Counted from the stretch's first letter, positions 47,534-55,677 are shown. The stretch: 64,000 bases of DNA from Hwangdonia lutea (GCF_032814565.1 NZ_CP136521.1:2080501-2144500), one strand, 5' to 3'. Numbers and translations: made by a program. Notes: generated by a model not told the origin, from the sequence alone.

Positions 47534-47754
47534 TTTTTAATTTTTCCTTTGTCGATGTCAACTATACCATTTAAATATAACCAATCTAAACTAAGAGTGA
47601 ATATGTTCATTGAAACCGTTTGACTATTTTGAATACCACGATATAACTCTAGAAAATCAAATTTTTCATTCTTAGAATTTGTTAGTTCACTAAGTATTAA
47701 TGAACCGATAAAGTATAAAGAATGTTCTGGATTTATGTCTTTATTTAAAATCAT
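47524..47754 (-). CDS. ABC-three-component system middle component (MC6-like)
   Basis: 76 residues. The pattern MILNKDINPEHSLYFIGSLIL, then SMNIFTLSLDWLYLNGIVDI, matches the short middle components (an MC6-type winged-helix-like protein). These begin M-x-L-N-K and end in a phenylalanine-leucine-tyrosine-rich helix. It links the effector and the ATPase in the ABC-3C model. It is translationally coupled on both sides: a 4-bp ATGA overlap with the HNH gene and a 10-bp overlap with the ATPase gene. Confidence 0.85.
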   Translation of the reverse strand: MILNKDINPEHSLYFIGSLILSELTNSKNEKFDFLELYRGIQNSQTVSMNIFTLSLDWLYLNGIVDIDKGKIKKCF

Positions 47755-48575
47755 ATAGGCTCTTCTAAAATTTTACAACGAACAAATGCATCAACGATTA
47801 TAATCTTCATGCCAATATTAACAGCTTCAAAAGGAATGTCTTCCTTTGCATTTGGACTTTTTTCGAATAACTCCCATAAATAGTTTTCGACAAGTTCAAT
47901 TAATTTATCTGCATTTTCTCGAATCTTTTCAATAGTCGAATCTTCTCCAAGAATTTCACCTTTAGCTTTTAAATAAAGTTTATTGATGTTTTGCAATAGC
48001 AATTCTTTTTTAAACGAACCTTGTTTTTCAATTTCTGAATATATTTTATTCAACTTTCCATGATAAACTTTATACTGTTCAAGAATTGGTTTGTAAACTA
48101 TAACTTTATTGTAATCAATTTTTTTGTCAGGGCTGTAAATATTTGTTGAAGTTAATATGTCAACATTTTCTAAGCTTATTGAACTGATGTGATTAATCAC
48201 AGTTGCTAAAGAGGATGGATATTTGTTTAAAATATCAGTTGTTCCAATTTTTTTTAAAATATCTTTTTCATGATTTTGTTTCAGTAGTTTCAAAGATGAA
48301 ACTGTGTGATTTGAAACATCATTAGTTACGATATGATGATTTGCACATAACAAGATTAAATTGTCGTAGCTAGCCCTTTCCTTATCTGTCATGTTTGGGT
48401 CATATCGTTCACCTCCTTTTTCTGCTCCTGCGATATGACAAATGTTTGATAAATTTGTATCGTTTTTAGGACTTGTAAAGGTAGTGGTGCACCCTGGAAA
48501 TGCGCATTGATTTCCAGATAAACTATACAGTCTTTTAATTGTCAGTTGGCTATAATTTCTTGGTCCTTTTCCCAC
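47751..48575 (-). CDS. ABC-three-component effector: HNH nuclease protein
   Basis: 274 residues starting at GTG (48573-48575). An in-frame TGA directly precedes it, so no upstream start is possible. The N-terminal HNH/zinc domain has C24 and C29 (NQCAFPGC), H47 in ICHIAGAEKGGERYDP, D71-N72 and C77-x2-H80-H81 (DNLILLCANHH). The C-terminal ~180 residues are helical and presumably bind the other components. The nuclease probably cuts nucleic acid when the ATPase senses invasion, by family inference. It is the first gene of the operon; an IS3 element ends only 51 bp upstream. Confidence 0.85.
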   Translation of the reverse strand: MGKGPRNYSQLTIKRLYSLSGNQCAFPGCTTTFTSPKNDTNLSNICHIAGAEKGGERYDPNMTDKERASYDNLILLCANHHIVTNDVSNHTVSSLKLLKQNHEKDILKKIGTTDILNKYPSSLATVINHISSISLENVDILTSTNIYSPDKKIDYNKVIVYKPILEQYKVYHGKLNKIYSEIEKQGSFKKELLLQNINKLYLKAKGEILGEDSTIEKIRENADKLIELVENYLWELFEKSPNAKEDIPFEAVNIGMKIIIVDAFVRCKILEEPI

Positions 48576-48659
48576 TCAGCAAATATAGGATTTTAAATGT
48601 TTTAACTATTGTTTTCTTAAATGTCTTGTCCTGAAATATGGCTACAGGTTAAAATTGAT

Positions 48660-49529
48660 TTATGCTGTTTTTAAATATACCATATTGGGTGTTTTATAGT
48701 CTAAAGATAAATGTAATCTTATTTCGTTGTATAGATTAATTGCATTTTTTGTTGCTCTTCTTGCGTGTTGTAGGCTATCAAAGGTCTGATCTAGATAGAA
48801 CTCGTCTTTTAGAATTCCGTTTACACGCTCAGCCATGGCATTTTCGTAGCAATGATTTTCTTCTGTCATGCTAATATCGATGTTATTTCTCTTTAAAATT
48901 TGAGTGTAGACGTTACTGCAGTATTGTATACCTCTGTCGGAATGGTGAATAAGTCGAGTAGTGTCTTTAGCTTGATACAGCGCCTTGTTTAAAGCTCTTT
49001 CGCAACCTTTTAGTTCCAGGCTGTTACTTATGTCATACCCTACAATTTTTCGGCTGTACATGTCTGTAATGAGTGCCAGGTAACAAAAACCTTTTATGGT
49101 TCTAATGTAGGTGATATCGCTTACCCAGACTTGGTTTGGTCTAGTTATTTCAACATCTTTAATAATGTTTTTGTATTTGTAGAACCTGTGCAATGAGTTA
49201 GTGGTTCTAGAGCTGTATTTCTTTCTAAGTGTGAGCATATTGTGTTTTCTAAGTATGTTGAACAAGGTGTCTCTGCCTATTTTAAGATTGGATTCAATAA
49301 ACTCCTGTTCTAATGATCTGGTGAGTTTTCTAACGCCTTCTCTGGGAAGGGATCTGCGTCTTTTCTTGACTATAACCACTACTTTTTTCTCTATTTCCAG
49401 ACGTTTGTCCTCACGACGTTTGTATTTGTAGTATGCATCACGTTTGAGTCCGAAACAAGCAGTTATAGTAGTAAGAGAAGCAAATCCCTTAGATTTTTCC
49501 TTGGCCTTAATCAGGGCTTGATACTTAGT
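48660..49529 (-). CDS. IS3-family transposase OrfB (frameshift product)
   Basis: 289 residues as part of the OrfAB fusion. The rve integrase core has the DDE triad in VWVSDITYIRT, HHSDRGIQYCS and NAMAERVNGILKDEF. Translation probably enters from orfA by a -1 shift on the A9 run at 49529-49537. An internal GTG at 49379 would start a shorter form lacking the N-terminal HTH_21-like region (KGFASLTTITACFGLKRDAYYK). No stop or damage is seen; it looks active. Confidence 0.88.
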   Translation of the reverse strand, partial: TKYQALIKAKEKSKGFASLTTITACFGLKRDAYYKYKRREDKRLEIEKKVVVIVKKRRRSLPREGVRKLTRSLEQEFIESNLKIGRDTLFNILRKHNMLTLRKKYSSRTTNSLHRFYKYKNIIKDVEITRPNQVWVSDITYIRTIKGFCYLALITDMYSRKIVGYDISNSLELKGCERALNKALYQAKDTTRLIHHSDRGIQYCSNVYTQILKRNNIDISMTEENHCYENAMAERVNGILKDEFYLDQTFDSLQHARRATKNAINLYNEIRLHLSLDYKTPNMVYLKTA

Positions 49530-49882
49530 TTTTTTTTAAGTTCAAGAACAGATTTATAGCCTAGTTGTTCTGCTGCAACTTCCAGATAGGAATCATCTAT
49601 TAAGGCATCCATATCCTTTTTCAGCAGTAGTTTCTTTAGCTGTTCAATCTCTTTTTGAAGTTGTTTAATACGGGTTATTTCGTCTTTGGTTTTCACAGTT
49701 ACTCTGGTGTTCATTAGATCTTTACGGTTGTACTTCTTTATCCACTCATTGATTGTGGTAGGTGCAATACCATAAGCTTTACCAAGTTGATACTTGTTTA
49801 GTTTTCCTGAGGTAAGTTCGTCTAAAATTTTGAGTTTAAAAGATTCAGAATACCGTCTAATTACTTTGTCATTTTTGTACAT
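49511..49882 (-). CDS. IS3-family transposase OrfA
   Basis: 123 residues. The helix-turn-helix of the HTH_8/Tnp_1 type reads RRYSESFKLKILDELTSGKLNKYQLGKAYGIAPTTINEW, followed by a leucine-zipper segment (RIKQLQKEIEQLKKLLLKK). It binds the terminal repeats. The zero-frame ends in LSIKP about 18 bp after the slippery A9 run, as expected for IS3 frameshift control. Confidence 0.9.
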   Translation of the reverse strand: MYKNDKVIRRYSESFKLKILDELTSGKLNKYQLGKAYGIAPTTINEWIKKYNRKDLMNTRVTVKTKDEITRIKQLQKEIEQLKKLLLKKDMDALIDDSYLEVAAEQLGYKSVLELKKKLSIKP

Positions 49883-49920
49883 AATGTTTAAAATTATGTA
49901 GCCTTTATTCAGGACGGGTC

Positions 49921-50126
49921 AAAATTGGGCACAACGGTTTTGTATATGGCTCGTAGCGTGTAAATTAGCGTTTATTTTCGGATTAAGCACAAGCCGAATT
50001 TTTAAATTTTACTATTTATCTTTTTTATTGGAAATCGTCAAATTTAAAAATTTGGCGACTTTCCATATATACCTTAACGTCGATTAAGCAACTAATTAGC
50101 TATGAGCTATATACGCTGTTGGCAAT
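49921..50126. repeat. Folded cassette element between the ABC-3C unit and the next cassette
   Basis: It starts with the bracket TGGGCACAAC (49926-49935). Arms GTATATGGCTCGTAGC (49942-49957) and GCTATGAGCTATATAC (50099-50114) pair at 14 of 16. Inside are TTCGG/CCGAA and GGAAATCGTCAAATTT/AAATTTGGCGACTTTCC hairpins. It ends with the bracket GTTGGCAAT (50118-50126) of the next unit. The end of the following gene is encoded within the arm (its last residues ANSVYSS). Confidence 0.65.
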
Positions 50127-50534
50127 AGTATTTTTGTTTATTATATTCATTAATTTTTCAACGTCAGATTCTATTATATGACTTAAATCAATCTCAATTT
50201 TATTTCCATACGTTTCTGTAATAATCAACTTCTTGCCATTCAATTCACATAATTTTATTTCTTTGAATTTTATGTTTTTCCCAAAGAACGACTTTATTCT
50301 GATTAAGATTCCTCTTTTGTTCCACTGAACATAATTCTGATACCAAAACATTTGAGTACTAAATCCGAAAACTATTAAATATCCGATTGCGTTCAAATAT
50401 TTATTCATTTTAGGGTTTGCGAATTCAATAAAATTAAAAGCTCCATTAATTATCAGAAATAACCCAATTAAAATCAGAGGTAATAAAATCCAACGACCTT
50501 TTTTATTCAAATTTCCAAAGTGTATTTTTTTCAT
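50100..50534 (-). CDS. Two-helix membrane protein, cassette gene
   Basis: 144 residues. Two helices lie at about 14-37 and 46-62, followed by a soluble part with a PH-like strand pattern (GILIRIKSFFGKNIKFKEI, KLIITETYGNKIEIDL). The function is unknown. The start codon overlaps the stop of the broken small gene upstream (ATGA). The C-terminus NTIANSVYSS is specified by the cassette boundary repeat, meaning the gene reads into the element. Confidence 0.6.
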   Translation of the reverse strand: MKKIHFGNLNKKGRWILLPLILIGLFLIINGAFNFIEFANPKMNKYLNAIGYLIVFGFSTQMFWYQNYVQWNKRGILIRIKSFFGKNIKFKEIKLCELNGKKLIITETYGNKIEIDLSHIIESDVEKLMNIINKNTIANSVYSS

Positions 50535-50701
50535 TTTTTCACTATTGATTTAATCAGTTTGTAAGTGGATAAAATTCCAATTAAAAACATTATTCCACAA
50601 ATCTAATATTCCGCTTTTAAGTAGTAACTTATTCCACCAATTATTCCAAATACTATCCACAATAGGTTTATCAGAATTTCGGTTTTATTCAGTTTGTTCA
50701 T
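50531..50701 (-). pseudogene. Small membrane-protein gene with an in-frame TAG
   Basis: 57 codons from the ATG at 50699-50701 (MNKLNKTEILINLLWIVF, then GIIGGISYYLKAEY). A TAG at 50603-50605 follows. After it the frame continues ICGIMFLIGILSTYKLIKSI and closes at TGA 50531-50533, overlapping the next ATG by 4 bp. The two halves form a two-helix protein with normal operon coupling, so a single nonsense change (from TAT, TAC or another codon) is the simplest reading. Readthrough is not supported by any signal. Confidence 0.65.
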
Positions 50702-50724
50702 TTTTTAGTGCGTTCTGTTATATT

Positions 50725-50800
50725 ATTGCCAACAATTATATATAATTAATATTAACTATATACAAATTATGTGTGTCATAGTTTTAATGCTGCAAACGAA
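50725..50800. repeat. 5' boundary of the 50.1-50.7 kb cassette
   Basis: The bracket ATTGCCAAC (50725-50733) is the exact inverse of GTTGGCAAT at 50118-50126. It is followed by a self-complementary AT tract (ATTATATATAATTAAT, TTAACTATATAC). Non-coding. Confidence 0.45.
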
Positions 50801-50859
50801 TTTAGATATTTTTTCTGACAAAGTCAAAAGAGGCGTAATCAAAAAAAAAGCTTTTATTT

Positions 50860-51108
50860 TTAATTTTTCTGCCGCGACTTTAATTCTTTTTGTAGTTTTA
50901 AAAAAGTCATTCTGTTAATTATTACCATAGGCAAAAAGAAGAAAGGCATAAAAACAGGAAAACTTAGTCCGCTTTCTTGGTAATTAAAAAAGCTTACTAC
51001 AAACATTATTAAAACGAGTATGCTAAGCACAATTGTAGCCATTTTATAAGTTTTGGCTTTTTTTTCGAGTTCTTGAATACTCATTTTTTCGATGTGTTCT
51101 TTTTTCAT
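50860..51108 (-). CDS. Small two-helix membrane protein, unknown function
   Basis: 82 residues. A charged N-terminal helix (KEHIEKMSIQELEKKAKTYK) is followed by two membrane segments (about 22-42 and 50-68) and a basic tail (KELKSRQKN). I recall similar proteins as uncharacterised in Flavobacteriaceae. It lies 61 bp downstream of the esterase-like gene on the same strand. Confidence 0.55.
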   Translation of the reverse strand: MKKEHIEKMSIQELEKKAKTYKMATIVLSILVLIMFVVSFFNYQESGLSFPVFMPFFFLPMVIINRMTFLKLQKELKSRQKN

Positions 51109-51169
51109 ATTACTATCAGTTAATTGAATTTATACTTTTTCAGATTAACACAGAGTTCAATTTATGTTT

Positions 51170-51997
51170 TTAATTTTTTTCTTCCGTAAATATTTTCTCA
51201 AAGGCACTATACACTGCTAAATGTAGGGCGTCTCCGTGATTTTGCTTTTCAAAAAACTCAAAATATATATTCGTATTTTCTTTCTTAATTAGGTTTAATT
51301 TATGGTATAAAGCTTTAGCTGTACGTTCCATAACTTTGCCTTCTTTTCCAACTGCAATATAAATGGATTTTTTGGACGAGTATGGACTCGGTGTGTATTT
51401 AAGCAACGATTCGTCGTCCCACCATAAACTTGGACTAGCGATAATATAATTGTCAAATAAATTGGGGTTTTTAAATAATATTTCAGTAGCCAAAAGACCT
51501 CCAAGAGATTGTCCAATCAAAGTTTTAAGTGAATCTGTTTTATAATTTGTGTCAATATATGGCTGTAATTCTTTTTCAATAAAATTGATGAATCTTTCGG
51601 ACTTTCCCGTTGTTGGAAAGTCTTCTTTGTCCTTTTTGTTATTCGTTGGAAATGTAAAATCTCTTTTTCTATCAACATTAGAAATTCCAACAACAATTGA
51701 TTCCGGTATCATATTAATCCAAGAGAAGGAACCAAATTGTACAATTCCAGAAATATGAATAAAATCTTCATCAATGGAACCATCCAACACATAAATTACG
51801 GGATATTCTTTTATTGAATCCGCTGCGTATCCGTTTGGCAGATAAACGTTTAAAATTCTGTTTTCATTTAGTATTTTCGATTGGAAATTTATTGTTTCTC
51901 CAATCGAGAGTGGAGTTATCTTATTCTGTTCGTTTTCGTTTTGGCCAAAAATAAAATTACATAAGATTATACTAAAAAATGTTAGGATTATTTTCAT
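51170..51997 (-). CDS. Secreted esterase-D-like alpha/beta hydrolase
   Basis: 275 residues from the second ATG (51995-51997), which begins the signal peptide MKIILTFFSIILCNFIFGQ; the first ATG, at 52021, adds eight residues (MSPIKTIR) that are not signal-like. The fold is PF00756-like: RILNVYLPNGY, PVIYVLDG, the nucleophile elbow GQSLGGLLA and the catalytic His in KQNHGDALHLA. Related enzymes hydrolyse siderophore, acyl or S-formylglutathione esters; the substrate here is unknown. Confidence 0.85.
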   Translation of the reverse strand: MKIILTFFSIILCNFIFGQNENEQNKITPLSIGETINFQSKILNENRILNVYLPNGYAADSIKEYPVIYVLDGSIDEDFIHISGIVQFGSFSWINMIPESIVVGISNVDRKRDFTFPTNNKKDKEDFPTTGKSERFINFIEKELQPYIDTNYKTDSLKTLIGQSLGGLLATEILFKNPNLFDNYIIASPSLWWDDESLLKYTPSPYSSKKSIYIAVGKEGKVMERTAKALYHKLNLIKKENTNIYFEFFEKQNHGDALHLAVYSAFEKIFTEEKN

Positions 51998-52115
51998 TCG
52001 AATCGTTTTAATTGGCGACATTTATGATATAGGTTTAATGTTTTGTATTGGTCGTTAAACGAAGGTAGTAGATTTTTTTACAAAGCCAAATGCAATTAAG
52101 TTGAGTTTTTTTAAG

Positions 52116-52733
52116 TCATTTAGGAAACAAATACTCTACAATAACTTTGGCAGCAGCTTCACTGCCTTTTTTAGAAGGATGGAACCCATCGGCACTATAA
52201 TAATCGTAATTGTTTGTCGCGCTAAAATGTTTTTTCCAAACTTCGCCAACGGGACAAAGTATAGCATTATTGATTTTGGCAGGATAACGGTGATTGTTAA
52301 TAACAGCATCAAAGCGTTCGGGATGATTTATGGGTGGCCACACCATAAAATAAACGAGTTTAGATTGACTGTTTTTACATAGTTCACGATACTTTTTACC
52401 ATAATCTACCAGTAATTCTTTGCCGTTTTGTTGCGACGATGGACCTTGTTGAATAATTACAAAATCGTAATTTTTACTGGCTATTAGTTTTTGCACTTCA
52501 CCTTCGTCCCAGTGATCTGAAATCGCATAATTGAGTTTGGCAACCATTTTTGTTTTCACCCTAACACCGTGTTTTTTGGCTTGCTTTTTTACTAATTGCG
52601 GTAAATTATTGGAATAGGTTAAGCTATTGCCAATAAACAGAATTTGGAATTCGGTATGTTTTGACTGACTTTCTAAACTGCAGAATAGACTCGTGCATAT
52701 AAAAAACCTTATGATATGCTTAAAGAAAACCAT
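52116..52733 (-). CDS. SGNH/GDSL-family hydrolase, probably secreted
   Basis: 205 residues from the ATG at 52731-52733. A longer reading to 52862 is an out-of-frame overlap of the upstream peptidase gene and is rejected. The signal-like start is VFFKHIIRFFICTSLFCS. SGNH blocks are ILFIGNSLTYSNNLP (Ser) and IIQQGPSS, with the C-terminal DGFHPSKKGSEAAA (Asp-His). It may remove acyl or acetyl groups from surface glycans. The gene begins 4 bp after the peptidase stop, so the two are co-transcribed. Confidence 0.85.
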   Translation of the reverse strand: MVFFKHIIRFFICTSLFCSLESQSKHTEFQILFIGNSLTYSNNLPQLVKKQAKKHGVRVKTKMVAKLNYAISDHWDEGEVQKLIASKNYDFVIIQQGPSSQQNGKELLVDYGKKYRELCKNSQSKLVYFMVWPPINHPERFDAVINNHRYPAKINNAILCPVGEVWKKHFSATNNYDYYSADGFHPSKKGSEAAAKVIVEYLFPK

Positions 52734-52737
52734 CTGC

Positions 52738-54966
52738 CTAATTTCCTGTGGACTTGTTTTTAAAGGCGTCAAATTCACTTTCTGTTTCAACTTTCGGGAA
52801 GCTATTGTTGGTAGCGTCAACATCGGCAAACTCAAAGTTAGGGTCAAGATTAACTTCGGCAACTTCCTTTTCTTTTATAAAGGTCTGCTTTACCTCGTAT
52901 TCGTTTCTGCGCCAAATTTGAGCCGGTAGTTTATCGATTTCTTTAGAGCCATCGGTATAAATCCACTCAATAGTTACCGGCATTATCAAACCGCCTTTAT
53001 TTTTAATGTGCACTTCGTAAATATTTTTTCCCAACACTTGCTTTCTGATTTCGGCCTCATCAAGTCGCGATAAAAACTGACCGTAAGCGGCATCTGGTGT
53101 GCTGGTCATATTTATAACTTCGGGACCGTTGGAAAAATCTTTGGCTTTTGCACTAGGGTTTTCGCCTTCAATTTTAAATTGCGATTTTTTGTTTTGGTCT
53201 TCAATATTCGTGTTTTCCTCAAAAACCTTAAACCATTTTACATCGGCCAATTCCATGTCCACGTTGTCGGTGGTAAAAAACCAACCTCTAAAAAACCAGT
53301 CTAAATCGGTTGCGGTGGCATCTTCAAGCGTTCTGAATAAATCGGCTGGATTGGGGTGTTTGTATTTCCAACGGTTGGCATATTCCTTAAAAGCTTGGTC
53401 GAATAGCTCTTTGCCAATAATGGAGTTGCGCAGCATTTGTAAACCAACGGTGGGCTTGAGGTAGAAATTGGCTCCAAACTGACTCATTAATTCGTTATCG
53501 GAGGTCGTCATTATAGGGCGCAAAATATTTTTATCGCCACTCATAAACGGCACGATGCTTTTTGGTGTTGTGCTGTTAAAATTTGGGTAGCGTTCGGCAA
53601 CGGTGCGCTGATGCAAAAAGGTGTTTAAACCTTCGTCCATCCACATCCATTTACGCTCGTCTGAACTTACAATCATCGGGAACCAATTATGCCCCACTTC
53701 ATGAATAATGGTGCCTATCATACCTTGTTTGGCGGCATCGCTCATTTTACCGTTTATGGCACGACCGCCATTAAAACTAATCATGGGGAATTCTATGCCA
53801 ATATTTGAGGTGTTTACCGAAATGCACACCGGATATGGGTAGTCAAAGGTGGCTTCAGAATAAACTTCTAAAGCATGTTTAATGGCTTTTGTAGATTCTT
53901 CTTGCCATACAGGCAAACCTTCTTTAGGGTAAAAGGACATGGCCATAACTGTGTTGCTTGGTAACTTTACAGCCTGAGCATCCCATAAAAATTTACGAGA
54001 CGAGGCAAAGGCAAAATCCCTGACGTTTGTGGCGTTAAATTTCCAGGTTTTTAGTTTTTTTGATTTTGTTTTTTCGTTGGCCTCGGCTTCTTCTTTGGTA
54101 ATAATCATAACGGGTTTATCAAACGATTTACGAGCTGCTTCCATTCTGTTTCGCTGCGTTTTCGATAAAACATGGTCGCTGTTTTGAAGGCTTCCGGTTG
54201 CAGCTACAATGTGGTCTTCCGGCACCGAAATTTCAACCTCATAATCGCCAAATTCGAGTGCAAATTCTCCTAATTTTTGAAACTGCTGATTTTGCCAACC
54301 TTCAGTATCGTTATACACTGCCATTCGTGGAAACCAATGTGCAATTAAATAAACCGTGTTGTCGTCTTCAGGAAAATATTCGTAACCTTCTCGGGATAAT
54401 AAATACATGCTTCGATCGGTTATGGGGTAGGACCAAGCTATTGAAAAAGTCATGGAAGTACCAGATTTTAGAGGGGTTTCAAGCAACACTTTCATCATCG
54501 TATTATTAACAAGTGATTTTATGGCACGCCCATTTTGGTCTTTAATATATTTAATGGAATAGCCCGCAGGAAAATCGATAGCTCTGGTAAGAAATTGCAT
54601 TTGTCTGGCGTTCATGCCGTCTTTAATGCTGTTGTTTATACTGCCAAAATCTTCATTCCCTTTTTTGTTCACGTTTTGCTCCAATTGAATCCATAAATAG
54701 CTTAAATCGTGGGGAGAGTTGTTGTAATACGTAATGGTTTCTTCGCCAGAAAGTGTGTTGTTAGCCTCATCTAAAACGGCCTTGATCTTATAATCTGCAC
54801 GCTGTTGCCAATACGCTTTTCCGGGAGCGCCACTGGCGGTACGATAGGTATTTGGTGGTGTAATCAAATTATCAATCGGTTCAAATTTACCTTGCCATTT
54901 TTGAGTTTGGGCTTGAATTGATAAACATAAAACAAATGAAAATAGGTAAATTAGAAAACGGTGCAT
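52738..54966 (-). CDS. M1-family (gluzincin) metallopeptidase
   Basis: 742 residues. After the signal peptide (IYLFSFVLCLSIQAQ), the zinc motif HEVGH lies in IIHEVGHNWFPMIVSSDER and is followed 18 residues later by the third ligand Glu in MWMDEGLNTF. The upstream substrate loop IGIEFPMISFNGG stands in place of the usual GAMEN motif. The N-terminal beta domain is typical of M1. It is probably an envelope aminopeptidase. The gene is followed by the SGNH hydrolase. Confidence 0.9.
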   Translation of the reverse strand: MHRFLIYLFSFVLCLSIQAQTQKWQGKFEPIDNLITPPNTYRTASGAPGKAYWQQRADYKIKAVLDEANNTLSGEETITYYNNSPHDLSYLWIQLEQNVNKKGNEDFGSINNSIKDGMNARQMQFLTRAIDFPAGYSIKYIKDQNGRAIKSLVNNTMMKVLLETPLKSGTSMTFSIAWSYPITDRSMYLLSREGYEYFPEDDNTVYLIAHWFPRMAVYNDTEGWQNQQFQKLGEFALEFGDYEVEISVPEDHIVAATGSLQNSDHVLSKTQRNRMEAARKSFDKPVMIITKEEAEANEKTKSKKLKTWKFNATNVRDFAFASSRKFLWDAQAVKLPSNTVMAMSFYPKEGLPVWQEESTKAIKHALEVYSEATFDYPYPVCISVNTSNIGIEFPMISFNGGRAINGKMSDAAKQGMIGTIIHEVGHNWFPMIVSSDERKWMWMDEGLNTFLHQRTVAERYPNFNSTTPKSIVPFMSGDKNILRPIMTTSDNELMSQFGANFYLKPTVGLQMLRNSIIGKELFDQAFKEYANRWKYKHPNPADLFRTLEDATATDLDWFFRGWFFTTDNVDMELADVKWFKVFEENTNIEDQNKKSQFKIEGENPSAKAKDFSNGPEVINMTSTPDAAYGQFLSRLDEAEIRKQVLGKNIYEVHIKNKGGLIMPVTIEWIYTDGSKEIDKLPAQIWRRNEYEVKQTFIKEKEVAEVNLDPNFEFADVDATNNSFPKVETESEFDAFKNKSTGN

Positions 54967-55070
54967 AATATTGATTTAGAATTAATTATAATAGGAAAGC
55001 AATATAGTAATTTTTAAGACTTACAGCCGGTTTTATGACTGGATTTGAACAAAAAAACAAATGGATTTTG

Positions 55071-55101
55071 TTGTTAAATCTTAACAGGTTCAGTACCTTT
55101 G
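55071..55101 (+). promoter_or_regulatory. Bacteroidota-type promoter for ppa
   Basis: TTG at 55071-55073, a 20-bp spacer and a perfect TACCTTTG (TAnnTTTG) at 55094-55101, 18 bp before the ATG. A TTG inside the box cannot be the start codon in practice, which decides for the ATG at 55120. Confidence 0.7.
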
Positions 55102-55119
55102 CAGGCCAAAATAATAAAG

Positions 55120-55647
55120 ATGACTAAGAAAAAAGACGTGACTTTTGATGTGTTGATTGAAATACCAAAAGGGAGTAGAAATAAATACGAATACGATTTT
55201 ACATTAAATAAAATACGATTTGACCGTACCTTGTTTTCATCCATGATGTATCCAGGCGATTACGGCTTTATTCCAGAAACATTGGCTTTGGATCAAGATC
55301 CGCTTGATGTTTTGGTTTTAGGGATAGAACCAACGTACCCAATGGTTGTTATGGAGGTAAAACCCATTGGTGTTTTCCATATGGCGGACGAAAAAGGACC
55401 CGATGAAAAAATTATTTGCGTACCGGTTTCAGACCCGATTTGGAGCAAGAACAAAGATTTAAGCGATTTGAACCCGCACAGAATAAAGGAAATCGAGCAC
55501 TTTTTTCAGGTTTATAAAGATTTAGAAGAAAAGAAAGTAGATGTTGGTGGTTGGGGCGATGCCGAAAAAGCCATAGACATTTATCATAAGTGTGTACAGC
55601 GTTACGAAGAAAGTGAGCACAAGAAAAAAAGAACCTTTACAATATAG
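55120..55647 (+). CDS. ppa: Family I inorganic pyrophosphatase
   Basis: 175 residues from the ATG at 55120. Family I signature DQDPLDVLVL holds three of the Mg-binding Asp. Other active-site blocks are IEIPKGSRNKYEYD, YPGDYGFIPET and NPHRIKEIEHFF. It hydrolyses pyrophosphate in the cytoplasm and pulls biosynthetic reactions forward. It is separated by a terminator from the membrane pyrophosphatase, so the two enzymes handle the same substrate from adjacent but separate units. Confidence 0.95.
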   Translation: MTKKKDVTFDVLIEIPKGSRNKYEYDFTLNKIRFDRTLFSSMMYPGDYGFIPETLALDQDPLDVLVLGIEPTYPMVVMEVKPIGVFHMADEKGPDEKIICVPVSDPIWSKNKDLSDLNPHRIKEIEHFFQVYKDLEEKKVDVGGWGDAEKAIDIYHKCVQRYEESEHKKKRTFTI

Positions 55648-55677
55648 TATCGTTATTTTATGACGGCACAAAAAAAC

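Larger units (their letters stand above)
48627..49916 (-). mobile_element. IS3-family insertion sequence
   Basis: About 1290 bp. The left end TGTCCTGAAATATGGCTAC (48627-48645) and the right end, read inverted, CGTCCTGAATAAAGGCTAC pair at 15 of 19 positions. Inside are orfA and orfB joined by an A9 slippery site. No convincing 3-4-bp target duplication is seen (TCT on the left against GGT on the right), so the insertion may be old or the ends shifted by a base. It lies between the ABC-3C operon and its 5' bracket. Confidence 0.85.

Noticed and set aside
48624-49919. Target-site duplication of the IS3 element
   Set aside because: The bases flanking the two ends do not match at 3 or 4 bp under either end definition.
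49921-50126. Classical integron attC site
   Set aside because: The folding and cassette layout are suggestive, but no integrase gene is in the window and clear RYYYAAC/GTTRRRY core sites are not seen.
52734-52862. 43-residue N-terminal extension of the SGNH hydrolase
   Set aside because: It overlaps the end of the peptidase gene in another frame and lacks a signal pattern; the ATG at 52733 gives a proper signal peptide.
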